Below are positions 44,110 to 55,309 of a stretch of DNA of 64,000 bases, piece by piece. The stretch is from Coprinellus micaceus. Taxonomy: Eukaryota > Basidiomycota > Agaricomycetes > Agaricales > Psathyrellaceae. A model generated the notes under the pieces. It was given only the letters and a program-made list of their open reading frames with translations. It did not search any database and was not told where the DNA came from. Made by a program: the position numbers and the translations under genes. Where the stretch lies: positions 1,488,001 through 1,552,000 of the forward strand of contig OX596342.1 in assembly GCA_951394405.1 (NCBI GenBank), read 5' to 3'. Each line of letters starts with the position of its first letter. The first letter of the stretch is position 1.

Positions 44110-44334
44110 TGAGCGACGGGTGGTGAGGCGGAGGAGCAGAAGATCGCGGGGCGTCGAAAGGAGGAGTTGTGGGGCCGCACAGTAGATAGTGAAGGAATAA
44201 CGTACCCACGGTCACAGGTCACTTGGACTGATAAAGGAAAAGGGTATATGTGAAGTGAACACAAGCAATTATTGGTACGGGGAGCGACAATAGCAAGGCA
44301 CAACGAACGACAATAGAGGATAGTCGGGAGATGA

Positions 44335-45657
44335 TTAGAAGCTACGCGACTGAATGTAGCGACCCTCAGTCAGAACGATCGTATTAATTACAACCCCCTT
44401 CTCCTGCATGTCCCTGACAGTGGTGAACCACCCGTCACCTGCTTCGATGGCTGCCATCCCTAACAAAGTAGCCACGGTAATCTTTTTGAGGGCAGTTAGG
44501 AGTGTAGCATCAATCACGCGCAGTGCAAGTACAACCGCGCCGCGACCGCCCCCGGTGGCACCTTCGGGTTTGACGTACACGATTGTGATGTCCTGCACAG
44601 ACAAGTGAGGAATGAGAGGGCGAATGGGAGCGAACATCGGCCACTCTGTGGTGACCAGGACAAGCCTTGTGATGTTTGGGCAATAGCTTGTGATGTGTGG
44701 GTGATAGGTGTCCATGTTGTCCCAGTGGTACCCTGCGGTGAAAGCGATCTCGCCGGCGCCGTATCCGAACTCCTGCAGCTGGGGGCTGTACTTGTCGAGG
44801 AAAGCAGCCATGAGAGGCACCGCTTTCTGCAGGTGAAGAACCCTGAGGTTCGGTAGGGCGTGATGCTTGATGCAGGCGGTGAGGAACACACCCACCCTCA
44901 TCAAGCCCGTTACTGTGTGGTATCTGCGACGGACGCTGCCAATGGAAAGAGTGGTGAGAGCGGTGTGGGCGTCTACGATGGCATCGCCATTGTCGTCATC
45001 ACCCTGTGCAGGGCAGTATGCAGAGTCGATGTGCAGCGTCTGCAAGAACGGCAGGAGCCGCAGGATGTCCTTGAGCAGGCGCACAGTTGGTTCTTCTCCT
45101 ACGGACTCGAACTGGAGCCTCTTCAGACTCTTGCAGAACCGGCCCAGGCAATGGACAATAGTGTCGGGGCGGAAACGATATTCGGAGAAACGACCTAAAG
45201 AGGTGTTTCGAACGACGAGGGTGTGGAGGTTGGGGATACGTTGGAAGAGGGTGGTCAACGATGTGGGGGTGTAACCCTCTGCAATGTGGAGGTCGAGCCG
45301 CCAGGTCCACGCACCGACATCGTCGTCAGATATGGCGGTGCCACGGGTAATGTCGTTTAGACAGGAGTCGATGTCGGTTTGAGAGGTGAAGACAAGGTAA
45401 CGCTTGACGACGGAGAACGCGGTGACATAAAACTGTCGGGATACGAGGAAAAGGGACTCCTTGAATGTCTCCTGGGCATCCTCGATGTCGACCTGCAAGC
45501 CGGAGACATCCTCCCACTGGAGATCAGGAGAGAAGTCGTTGGGGCGGTACAAGCAACACTCGAAGACCATAGACCAGAGTTCTGTAGGGAGAAGGTCCTG
45601 GCTTTGGCGGGGGATTTTGGGAGAGCTGAGAGGTGCCGTCACCACGTCGCTCTCCAT
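44335..45657 (-). CDS. F-box/LRR-like protein
   Basis: I prefer the ATG at 45,657 (MESDVVTAPLSSPKIPRQ) over the upstream one, since the F-box LLPTELWSMVFECCLYRPND follows within 30 residues. A single exon of about 440 codons continues with leucine-rich stretches (LTTLFQRIPNLHTLVVRNTS, FCKSLKRLQFESVGE, LLKDILRLLPFLQTLHIDSA, LPNLRVLHLQKAVPLMAAFL, CPNITRLVLVTTEWPMF). Typical of the large F-box families of mushrooms. Substrate unknown. Confidence 0.65.
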   Translation of the reverse strand: MESDVVTAPLSSPKIPRQSQDLLPTELWSMVFECCLYRPNDFSPDLQWEDVSGLQVDIEDAQETFKESLFLVSRQFYVTAFSVVKRYLVFTSQTDIDSCLNDITRGTAISDDDVGAWTWRLDLHIAEGYTPTSLTTLFQRIPNLHTLVVRNTSLGRFSEYRFRPDTIVHCLGRFCKSLKRLQFESVGEEPTVRLLKDILRLLPFLQTLHIDSAYCPAQGDDDNGDAIVDAHTALTTLSIGSVRRRYHTVTGLMRVGVFLTACIKHHALPNLRVLHLQKAVPLMAAFLDKYSPQLQEFGYGAGEIAFTAGYHWDNMDTYHPHITSYCPNITRLVLVTTEWPMFAPIRPLIPHLSVQDITIVYVKPEGATGGGRGAVVLALRVIDATLLTALKKITVATLLGMAAIEAGDGWFTTVRDMQEKGVVINTIVLTEGRYIQSRSF

Positions 45658-46157
45658 GGCCTGGGGGTCGAATATGTAATTGGACGTCCGGAAAATGCAG
45701 GTAGGAAGGCGGATTGAAGAGGGAGACAAGGGAAAGAGACGAAAGAAAGGAAACAGTACGTGAACGGGAGAAAGTGAGACAGGTCTTGGATTACTCGATA
45801 TGACTATGGATTACAGGGGAAGAAAGGGTAAAAGGGGTGTCAGAGTAGGCCATCTGAGGGGGCAAGGGCTACAATAGCATGTTGTTACCAAACAACAGGG
45901 GATCGACTCGATAAACGTATAGTCAGGTACGGTAAACGAATCTGATGTGGCCAAAGGAGTGGATGGGAGAATGAGGGGGTTTTAATAAGAAGAAAGTAGG
46001 CCGGGGGGGAGGATCCATGGTGGATGACCAAAGTGAGTCCGACAGGCGGAGAAAGGGCAGTGTTTTCGGGCGGGTGTGGTGAGAAGGGCGTCGGATTAGA
46101 TTGGGCGGCATCCAGAGAGGTGGAGGGGATGGAAATAACGGGGAACGGCTGGGTTGG

Positions 46158-46340
46158 TTAGCGAGAGGGTGAAGCCATTAAACGTCGTACGTACGGGATG
46201 GACTGGGGAAGGAGAGAGGACAATCCAACATGATGGCGGTTGAAGGGGACCACATCGAGTATGGGGTTGTTGGGGTCAATGGTGTAGAGAGTGGGCGCGG
46301 CAGGAGGTATTTGAGGCGCAGAAGAAGTGATTGAGGCCAT
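46158..46340 (-). CDS. Possible small exon or peptide
   Basis: ATG at 46,340 opens MASITSSAPQIPPAAPTLYT, then IDPNNPILDVVPFNRHHV. The composition is similar to first exons of disordered proteins nearby. No partner exon could be fixed, so this is weak. Confidence 0.2.
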   Translation of the reverse strand: MASITSSAPQIPPAAPTLYTIDPNNPILDVVPFNRHHVGLSSLLPQSIPYVRRLMASPSR

Positions 46341-46477
46341 TATAATGGGCGGTAGGGGGTAATGGACCGGGGGGGAGTAATGAAGTGGGATAGCGTGTGC
46401 GAAGAGGGACGAAGATGCGCGGTGTTGGGGGAATCTGATTTGGCAGTAGGGTCACACGGTCACTGGGTCTTATTCAG

Positions 46478-47720
46478 GTGAATTTCTTGGCACTTGGGCA
46501 GCCGGGTACAAGTACCCGAGTACCTTTAAAAAGGCCTCGGAAACAAGGCCGCTGCTCTCGATCTCTACCCCCTAGACGAGAAGAAAGGTCATCTCAAAGG
46601 CCTGAAGTCCACCCAAGAAGTGTAGGTGGAGTTCCAATCCAATTCTGCAAGAGATGGACCAAGCTGACTCCTTACGAAGGAAAGAAGTCTTAGCCAGGGG
46701 ACAGATGATTCCGGTCACGACATATTGGTACTCTGAGCGGGATATTGAGTGGGTTGCGTGGGGTCTTCACAGGGGACCTGATGGGTTCAAAGCATAGTAT
46801 GTACCTATTTCCAACCCCAGGTCTAATTCACTCAGCATCCTTCCCACCGTGACCTTCCCCCCCCCCCCCCCCCACCCCCACAGCCTCACCAAATTACGGC
46901 AGGCGCACAAGAAGAAAAACGAAAAGAAGGACCCAAGCAAATGGACCCCATTCAAATGCCCGACCGCATACAACTCATCCTCCCAAGCAGGCCCATCGGT
47001 CTCCATCATGGCTTTAGCTCCAGGGACCAACCTCTTTGCTCCCACCCCCGCCCTAAAGGACCTCAAAGAGTGCTTCAAAGAGAAAGCTCACGGAGACGAA
47101 TGGCTATGGGACGCCTGCAACATGTACCTGAGCTGCGAGGGCGACCAAAGGGCGACCCGCTTGGGCCACCCATTGGGGACCGATCCAAGCGCCTCGTCGC
47201 GGCTCTCCACCAATTACCTGCCTACCCTCCTCGAACCGCTCCCCCAGCGGATCTGTCGCCCACCTTCCAGGTCTTGAAGGACGCGCTCGCAGAAGCACTG
47301 GTGATGGGTGAATACAGAGTACCAGACAAGAACGCGCAGAATGTGCAAACAGACGATATCCCAAAGGAACAAGACTTTGAGGTTCTCTGGTCAGTCGATT
47401 ACTTTGAAAGGATATACAGGGCTATCATTGAGGCCCACGGAGTCGGCCCAGAGGGGTGGGCAACTGCTCGTTGGATACAGTGAGTTTATAACTGTCGCTA
47501 TTTATCGACGCACTGATCTTGGTAATGTTAGTACTCTCACTGGGATGGGATAGGTATCAATGCAGGGGGTACCAGAGCTCGCGACGGGGCATATGGTTGG
47601 CTCCAAGGCCGCCTTGCAAAGGGCGCGAAGCCCCAGCTGAAGTTCTCTGTCTTTATCGAGGAGGACCACCCACCTCCAGTCTGGGTAGACTACAACAAAC
47701 TTCTTCCCAACAACCCTTGA
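46478..47720 (+). pseudogene. XPA-C-like family, copy E (probably frameshifted)
   Basis: Motif 1 is KAAALDLYPLDEKKGHLKGL (about 46,548-46,607). Motif 2 is TYWYSERDIEWVAWGLHRGP, then DGFKA, before an intron that contains a long C run (about 46,858-46,873). Then come KDPSKWTPFKCPTA and GDEWLWDACN. In the next part the family sequence (RLVAALHQLPAYPPRTAPP, DYFERIYRAIIEAHGVGPEG and WATARW) lies in another frame, so an indel or an unrecognised intron sits near 47,130-47,200. After a GTGAGT intron the last exon (DGAYGWLQGRLAKGAKPQLK, IEEDHPPPVWVDYN) ends with TGA at 47,718-47,720. Exon 1 is not clear. Confidence 0.55.
46857..46874 (+). repeat. Poly-C tract in intron of copy E
   Basis: A run of about 16 C, followed by ACCCCCACAG, forms the polypyrimidine end of an intron. 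Length may be uncertain in sequencing. Confidence 0.6.
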
Positions 47721-48592
47721 TTGCAGCGACAGTCGAATACGCAAACATAAACTTAATGTACGTTTATCTCTATCATATATTCGATGATGCTGTACAGTTG
47801 GAGTTCCCGAGCGGGAACCTGAGCTTAACCAAAGGTGGTGGGAAGAGCGACGAAGGGGAATGACTTCCGAATGGCTCACCCTTCTTCCTTCTTGGACTTT
47901 GACTGTCAACTGCGGATGCTACCCGGGGAGTTTGTCAGCGAGTTGCGACAACCTACCGAGCGCTGTGTCCTGGTGCGTTTCTCTATCCTTCAAGCGAACT
48001 TCCAGCTGGGGAGTCAAGGTACCCTCCCATAGTCAGGACACGCTCAGATCTCGATTGGCTTGAAGCGAGCTCAGGCCGAGATGCCTCGGAATTGAGCCTT
48101 CATTGGAAGGGCGCTGCTCGCCCAGAAGGCAGTCTCGATCCTATCTAAAGCTAGACTCGGTCTCTTCCTTGTGGTTTTACCATGTGAGCACTTTGGGAGT
48201 GCTCACGACCTGGACCCTGAGCGAAGTTCGCATTGCTCTTCTCACGAAATCCCATCTGAGTGCGGTCCACATGCACTGCTCACTGTCACAGTCCGACTCC
48301 CTCTGCCTTTCGCGTCACCATCTATTTAACTGCAGGTTCTCATTCTAATACGATACTGAGATGTGTGCCCAGTAACCTCAGAATCGATGTCAGACAATCC
48401 AGGCTCAGGGTAGCCTTGGGGTAGCCATAAGCGCCCAGGGCAAAAGGTCCGCGTTCAAGTTGATAGGGCGTGTTCTCATGAGCCTCTATCTCACTAATTT
48501 AAATTAGTCAGCATTCCCGTCGCGCCCCTCAAGTCGCAATTCAGTGAGGATCGGTTTCTCACTACTATCCTCTGTGACTGCAGCTTATCACT
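47721..48592. other. No supported gene between copies E and F
   Basis: Open frames here are short and carry no motif. The last 100 bases probably hold the promoter of copy F. Confidence 0.4.
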
Positions 48593-48869
48593 ATGCCCAG
48601 GGCCTTTACCACCTCCACGAGCTCGTGTTCCGCCAGAGGAGGTGCAGCTCGAGGACGAGTCCCTTCATGGACGTTCAACTTTCCCCGTCGCCAAGACCCA
48701 TGCCGGATTGAGTCTGGCTGGAGAGCTTCGACGATACCTGAAGGCCAAACAGTATGTTGACATTAACGTTCTCGCTCTTGCCCTTCTGGATTGATCAGTG
48801 CCGACCGCTAGATTAACAAGAAAGATGCAGAGAAGAAGTATCGGTTGCGCCCACAAGAGTTGAACACGC
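48593..48869 (+). pseudogene. XPA-C-like family, copy F, cut by element 2
   Basis: ATG at 48,593 opens MPRAFTTSTSSCSARGG, then WTFNFPRRQDPCRIESGWRA and STIPEGQT, ending at 48,751 with a GTATGT donor. A 60-nt intron ends CGCTAG, and exon 2 begins at 48,812 as INKKDAEKKYRLRPQELNTL, motif 1 of the family. At 48,870 the LTR of element 2 starts. After the other LTR the frame can resume at 63,983 with ACGCTACG..., giving NTLRCDI across the junction. So a seemingly intact gene was split by a recent retrotransposon insertion; its remaining exons lie outside the window. Confidence 0.65.
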
Positions 48870-50256
48870 TGTTGCGGGTGCTACGGGCTAGACGCGAAAG
48901 CGTGCACACAACCACAACCAACAAACACACAACCAACACACACTCTCTCTCTAGGGGGGGGATTGGGGATAATACACGTACGTGAGTACGGGCGGGGAGT
49001 TGGTTTACAGCTGCGATGCAAGATCAACAAACTAGACGCAACAGGACGCGAGTGCGAAGGGGGAACGTAGGAGTTCTCTAAGCAACTTCAAGCGTAGGTC
49101 CGAGGAACACGAAGCTCGACTCAAGGACTTCAAGATCTCACAAAATGCGAGATGGCACACACAATCTTTCTTGGGACGGTCCGACACACTTCAATCACAA
49201 CTCTGAGCACAACTTGATCACGATTTCGCTAAGATAGACAGGCAAACAGTAATGTCCGATTTCACTAAGAGCCGCCGAATCACAGTCGCGCGCACTCGAA
49301 CCAAAACAAACAAATCTGCACTAGGGCCGCTATGGTATTTTGCGTCTATGGATCGCTAGGTTATATACAGGTTTTCGTGGCTGTGCGTAAAGATAAGAGA
49401 TACGAGAGAGTGAACATATAGACAGACAAAGATCGAGATCGAGACCAGGAACATAACGAGATCAACATAAACATGTGGATAAAAGATAAAAATAAAAGAA
49501 ATGAGAGAGACGGGAAACTAGCACACGTTGGAGTGGCTATTATTAGTCTCGGCGTTGAAGCCGTGAGTGGGACGCACAAGGGCATTCCTTGGCAAACCGC
49601 CTATCTCCAGGCCTACGCTCCAGCAGTATTCACGCTCGTGATCTCGACCCCTGTGTCCGCATGCGGGCGCTTATCAACCATGCAACTTCCGATCATTACT
49701 CGGCTAGCTGGTGGTTACCGGTGGTACCTGTGATCGTGAGGCTATCCGTGTGCGAGGTTTCTCCGACCGCCCCTATCCGCGACCCAGCCCCGTGTACCGT
49801 TCGTGAGTCCGTCAGTGACAATAGATATTCCCTATGCACGCTCGTGTGTGTATGGCTCGTACGTCTCTCGATGATCTTTACTCGTCTCGGTATCTACACG
49901 TCTTCTCGATCTCTACGCGTCTTCGTGGATTTAGCATTGGTCCCGTGCCTGGGCATGCCCTGTTTGGTATGTGCAGGATCACGACTCTCGCGTGCCAGGC
50001 GGACAAGTCGCTTCCCTTCGGTTCTCGGTTCTCGGCATCTCGTATTCGGGTGCGATAAGATCACGAATCTAATCTGCTAAGCGCCCATGCTCGATCTCCT
50101 CGTTCCGGGGTTCTCCTTAGCACAGCTGTCGAGTGGGGCGTCTCACAGCTCTCGTTGTCCCTCAGTCGTTCACGATCGGGAGTTAGGAACGCGAATATGA
50201 TGACAATTGGGTATAATTCGCGTTTTTATACGGGTAGCCTGGAACCAGGCGTATCA
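48870..50256 (-). repeat. 3' LTR of element 2
   Basis: 1,387 bp, directly inside exon 2 of copy F. The right end carries an inverted repeat, GCCTGGAACCAGGC, close to the TATA-like TTTTTATACGGG. Same as 62,596-63,982 wherever I compared. Confidence 0.9.
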
Positions 50257-50266
50257 TCTCCCCCTA
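50257..50266 (-). other. Polypurine tract of element 2
   Basis: TAGGGGGAGA abuts the 3' LTR on the minus strand. Confidence 0.6.
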
Positions 50267-50811
50267 ACTTAGATCTCGACTGTCCTCAGTCGATTACTGA
50301 GCTCCTTCGTACAGGCACCTTCATCCCAAGCTTCATTCCACTCGTCCCAAGTCGTTCGATTGCTACGGGTACGTCGCCATCAGACTTTTTCTCTCTGGAA
50401 CTTTCGGCGTCTAGCTCGCGATCGAAGCCTCGTGTTTTCCCATGGCTTAGATCTCCGGTTCCGCAGCACACTTTTCTGAGCATCGGGCTCACGATCGCGC
50501 TCCCTGGTGCTATCTCTGTGAAGACAGGGAGGTGAGCACGGTGACGTCGCCGTCTGATCCCGTGGCGCTCACTATCCCAGTTTCATAGAAAGGGAGCATC
50601 GGGATGGGTTCACGAGTCCGAATTGCGCGGATACTGCGGCTATTCATTTCCTAACCTCGCCGCGCTCAAACAAACTTTCAGGTAGACATGTTCCAGACGA
50701 ATCCGCCTTGTGAGTGCTTCTTTTCTAGCTCTCGAAGCTCGTTCGCCTTTCACATATATACCTGACCTCCCAGATCATTGTTTCTTCACGCCCTTCGGTC
50801 TCTACCTGCCC

Positions 50812-53116
50812 ATGTCTCTCGATACCGATCCGTTCGCGTTCCTCGCCCCGAAAGTCGACGCGCTCCACCTCCTTCGAGAGGCTGGGCGTGCTCTCAAGTC
50901 TAAGGATTACGCGACCGTCCCGGGTACAGAGGCTACGATCAGTGACTTATTCGCAGAATTGGTACGTGATCGTGCTCTCAACTCGCTTCGTATACTCATT
51001 CTTTCTTCAGCTCCGTTCTTCTCAACTCCCCGTGTTCGAAAACTGCCTACCCTACGTCGACCTCTGTAAAGGCTTCGGACTCGTTGCTCAGCACTTCCTC
51101 ACTCCCGGACGCCTTCGCGATCTTATAGTCGCGCAATTCCCGCCCTACGCTTCATTTGACGACTGGCTTGGCCCCGTCCCTTGGCCTCGCACCGTCTCGG
51201 AATACAGTCGATGCTATCCTCGGGCTACGGGTCTCGATACGTACGGCTCCTTAATCTCGATTCCTCTTCCAACTCAGACTCCCCCTGCCGGTGCGTAGTT
51301 TCTCTGGGTTCGCGAACGCGTTTTGGCGTTATTGACGCGTTTCCCTGTTAGCTACTTCTAGTTCTTCCGGCCTTACTCGTCCTACCCCTCCTCTTCAACC
51401 TGCTGCTACTATCAACCCCGGATCGACTTCTCGTATTCCTCGTCGTCGTGAAGATCGTCGTGAACCACCCCACATCCCTGCTCGTCCGCGCGTTCCCCCT
51501 CCGGCTAACGCTGAAGTCATCGACCTTGACGCTCCCGAGACTCCACAGACTCCGGCCACAGCTTTGCCTCAAACGTGAGTCCTCCCTTCTTAGAGGCTCT
51601 TGTTCTCGAATACTAAGCGCACTGGGCTCGGATAGTCCTCGTCGTGGTCAGAAACGCAAGAACCTTTCCGGGACTCCTGTTCCTACCCCTACTCGCAATC
51701 TTCGTGTTCAACCGATTCCTAACTATCGCGCGGGCCTGGTACGTTCGTGCTCTCGTTCCTATCTTCTTTTCTCTCACTCTGGTCTTTCTTCCTTAGGAGA
51801 TTCCTCAGCCAGCTACACCGGCGAGTCGTTCGGGAGCACCGCGTCGTCTTTCGCCTATGGACGTCACCGTTCCTGAACGCAAGACCGAGGTGCTGTCGGA
51901 GGAGGACCTCCTCACCGGGCCTGTCCCTGCCAAAGCTCCCGATCGCAAGCCTGCTCACTTCAAATCGGTTAAACCTCCTCGTCGCGAGCCCATCTTTATT
52001 ACTTCGGACGACGGCGTTATCTGGAGCCCCCACACGACCGAGAAGCAGAAGAAGGAGGCCTTTAATTACATGGCTGCCGTTCTCCCGCCTTACGGGTACG
52101 TGAGCAGTGCTACGATGGCTCGCGTCTCGAATCTGCCTCACGTCAAGGGCTCCGTACGTTTTCTTTACTCTCTTCTCCTCACGATCCCTCCTTACTTATC
52201 TTCCTAGATGCGAGGCCCCTGTACTCGTTGCTTCGTAGCTCCGCACCTCTGCGTTCCTCGCGATGACCTTTCTCTGGGTCAGAATGCGTTGTACGAGAAG
52301 TGTAAGCCATGCCATCGAGGCAAGCATACGTGCTCCTTCGTTCCTCACCGGCCCAAGAACTCGAAAGACAGCCCTCCTACGCTTGCGGACGCAGTCGTCG
52401 CTCGTTCGATCTCCTATCTCGCTGGTCAAGCTTCGCCCGCCAGTGAGTCTGGTGTCGCTGTTCCTCCCCCGGTCGTTCCTTCTTACAATCCTTCTCGCGA
52501 AGATCTCGATCGCTTGCTTCGTCTTCACGATGAGCAGACCGCTCTCTTGGAGATTCAAGAGGCCGCCTTCTCCGCGATCTCGACTTCTCTCCTCTGCACT
52601 AAGCAGGAGATTGCTCGCGTTCTCAACCACGTCGATACTCACGAAACCGAGGAGTTCGCGAAGCAGATCGCCGAGTCTGGTGCGTATACTCAGGCTCGCG
52701 AGGTCGTCGACAGCGACCTCATAGGTCCTGTCATCGCCGCCGATCTGTCTGAGTACGTCCACCAAGCTCGCGAAGCTAACGGGCTCTACGCTTTCTCGTC
52801 TACCGGCTCTCCCTCGACTGCGACTAACGCTGCGACTTCCGTCTCCGCTGCTGAACCTGAGGAGGCTCGAGAAGAAGTCCCCGTCATCAACGAAGCAAAT
52901 CTTCTCGACTCCCCTGGTCCTTCGGTCGGTAACTGGGACGCAGAGTACGCGGCGGCGATCTTCACAATTCAGGCGGGGAATTCCGACGATGAGGGTAGCG
53001 AGTACGTGCCCGACGATGGAGAGGAAGACATGGACCTGTCTGAGGGAGACGGTGACAATGACGCAGCTCCTGTTGACAACCTCGAGCTCTCCTACCCTGC
53101 GGGAGAAGATGATTGA
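50812..53116 (+). CDS. Antisense cargo gene A of element 2: Zn2Cys6-like protein
   Basis: Six exons by eye: 50,812-50,961, 51,011-51,290, 51,352-51,574, 51,636-51,738, 51,797-52,153 and 52,208-53,116. Each intron has GT...AG borders (GTACGT, GTGCGT, GTGAGT, GTACGT, GTACGT) and the joined length is a whole number of codons, 673 residues. The N-terminus MSLDTDPFAFLAPKVDALHL is followed by a globular part, then a Pro/Arg-rich linker (RREDRREPPHIPARPRVPPP), then PHVKGSMRGPCTRCFVAPHL and onward. The latter holds C-x2-C-x6-C, 16 residues, then C-x2-C-x6-C, the spacing of a fungal Zn2Cys6 binuclear cluster with a slightly long loop. Next comes a helical stretch and an acidic tail ending YPAGEDD. Transcribed against the retrotransposon. 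A DNA-binding role is inferred from the cluster only. Upstream start possibilities exist, but this ATG is the first in frame. Confidence 0.65.
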
Positions 53117-53386
53117 GTTGTGTCGAGTACTCGTTCGTCTTGGCGGTCTCCCTCTTCGTGACCGCGCGGAGGTGCTCCTTCGGACTCGTGTTTCGAGTTT
53201 TCCGGGGTTGAGCTTACCCTTCGTGATCGCAAGTCGTCCTTCCGCCTCGTCGTTCGCGTTCCTCTAATTGTACTACTACCTCGAACAATTTGCACTCGTA
53301 TTGCCGGACCTCCCACAGCGTCCTCCTTCCTTTACTACTTCTTTACCTGTAGTAGAGTCCGGCCTTCATAACAATTATCAATCCGC

Positions 53387-53815
53387 ATGACTCTCGATCC
53401 GACTCGCGTGATTCTGGTTAAGCTCGGTTTTTCGGACGGCTCTCCTTCTCGTGAGCCTGAATCGACCCAAGAGGATGGCGCAGCGCATCCTTTTCCTTAT
53501 CTTTTTCGTGCTTTGTTCGTGCTCACGAAACCATGAGGGATCCAACGATTGTTGCGAGTACCGGGAACACGGGTCTCATTGCTCCCCTGTCTCCTTCGGC
53601 CGCGAACGGTTCCTATGCAATTTTCTTATCGCACCGGGCTTCGCAAGCCTTCTCATTGGATACATGGCCGCGGGTACGCTCTTCGCGAGCTTATGCACGA
53701 GTTATCATTCGACAAGGACCGTCTTCTCAGCACCTCGCAAATCGCATCTCCAGATCTCGGTGGGTTCACACGGGGTTTGATTCGAGATGTCCTAGGCCCG
53801 ATCTTCGTGAGTTGA
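53387..53815 (+). pseudogene. Small antisense ORF C of element 2 with in-frame TGA
   Basis: From ATG 53,387 (MTLDPTRVILVKLGFSDG) the frame runs 49 codons to a TGA at 53,534-53,536. It then continues in the same frame through FSYRTGLRKPSHWIHGRGYA and LRELMHELSFDKDRLLSTSQ to a stop at 53,815. The second part looks like real protein. Either a nonsense mutation, an intron that removes the TGA, or two exons of something larger. No family recognised. Confidence 0.35.
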
Positions 53816-53868
53816 ACAGGTATAAAACCTCTCTACCTTTCTCCACCGTTTCTTCACCATCCTCGATC

Positions 53869-55129
53869 ATGGCTGCTCTCGACGACAACCTCGTTATTAC
53901 TGAATTCCTCTCCTCGTTGACCGAGAAACAGGAATCCCTGAACTTCCTCGCTGACGACCTTCGCGAGCGTCGTACTCTCGCTTTTCACTCTTGCAAGGAC
54001 AACGACACTGGGACCCCGCTTCCTATTCATATGCGTCATATTGCGACGTTGTTGGAGGGCACGGTATCCCTTGTGGTACGTTGTTCACCTTTGCTCTCGA
54101 TCCCACTCTCTTACTGACTGCTTTTACTCTAGAAATACGACGACGCTACTCGCAACGTTCTCGAGACGAACCCCAAGTTCCGCCAGCTCGTCCAGAACGT
54201 CTGTGCCGTTTTGTACGCGCATATCAGCGCTTGGCGTGGCGAACGTCTCTCGTTCCAGCATGCTGGGGTTTCCGCCCTCCTGGAATATGGTCGTATTCTC
54301 AAGGAGTATCGTGTTCCCGCTCCGGGTGAGTATCACCGTGCCTTGACGTCTGGCGTTCTGCTCCTGAGTCTTTCTTCTCCTCTAGATGCGCTTCCGGTCG
54401 CTGCGGTTGACGATTCGATGGCAGTGGATGATGAGGATGGCCTCGAGGAGGCTACCTCGTCTACCCCTGAGGTCGTCAAGTCCAAGTCTAAGAAGAAGAA
54501 GGACGCCGCTAAGAAGCATCGTGAAGAGGAGGAGAAAGCGAAGGAACCCGAGCCTGATAAAGCCAAGTCCTTGGTTCGTTCTCTCTTTTTCTCTTCTTCT
54601 CGGATTTTGATCGTGATTCATCCCTCAGAGCTCTCGCATCTCTACTCGCGGCTCTCAGAAGGCCCAGGAGTCTGTTCCGTTTGACTCGGGAGCTCCCACC
54701 ACTCGCATTACCACTGGAGGTAAACGCCCTCGCATTCATGCTGAGGCCGCTCGTGGAAATGCTGAGTCTAGCAAGGATGTCTCAGCTCCCTTTGCGGGAT
54801 TCCGTCGTCCCTTCCCTGACTCTGCTCTCCTCGACTTCTGTATGTTCTCCTTTCGCTTTTTCCTTTTGTATTCCGTCTCACGATTATGTTTAGTGGACGA
54901 TGGCGCTGTTTCCAACACCTTCGTCTCCGACGTGGTTGCTCGCGCTCATCGTGCTATCGACGGTTTCAAGGATCGCGCTAAGGATGAAGATACCCTCCGT
55001 GGTGTTCTCGGTGACCTCAAGATTCAGATGGTCCGCTCTATCCATCGTATTTCTATTGAGACTTCTATTTTCGAACATCTCAATGACGAGTATAGTCAGC
55101 TTAAGTCTGCTCTCGTTCGTTCCACCTGA
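53869..55129 (+). CDS. Antisense cargo gene B of element 2: helical, charged protein
   Basis: Five exons: 53,869-54,075, 54,133-54,325, 54,386-54,573, 54,659-54,839 and 54,894-55,129. They join in phase to 334 residues. The N-terminus MAALDDNLVITEFLSSLTEK is helical, followed by NVCAVLYAHISAWRGERLSF and an acidic stretch. A lysine-rich run (KSKSKKKKDAAKKHREEEEK) looks like a nuclear signal or coiled-coil, and the C-terminal helix ends EYSQLKSALVRST. The third donor (GTTCGT) is weak. It starts 750 bases after gene A in the same direction, so the two may form a set. No domain recognised. Confidence 0.55.
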
Positions 55130-55309
55130 CTAGACCTACTCAACGTTACTTTCCCCGAGTCTCGATCATCCAATTCCGACTTCGTGTCCCGCTTCGTAGT
55201 GTAAACTTCGAAATTTATTGGCTCTGATTGAATATTAATGGTTGATCGGAGTATTACTCTCCTCTCTCCCCCCAACTTAAAATCTTCGCCGTCCTCGGTG
55301 AACTGTGGC

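Noticed and set aside
49361..50080. Open frames of 74, 86 and 163 codons repeated at 63,087-63,806
   Set aside because: They are inside the LTRs of element 2, run in several frames and have no motif; repetition is explained by the LTRs.
51719..52765. Minus-strand frames of 140 and 189 codons
   Set aside because: They are antisense to exons of cargo gene A, whose splice borders and joined frame are much better supported.
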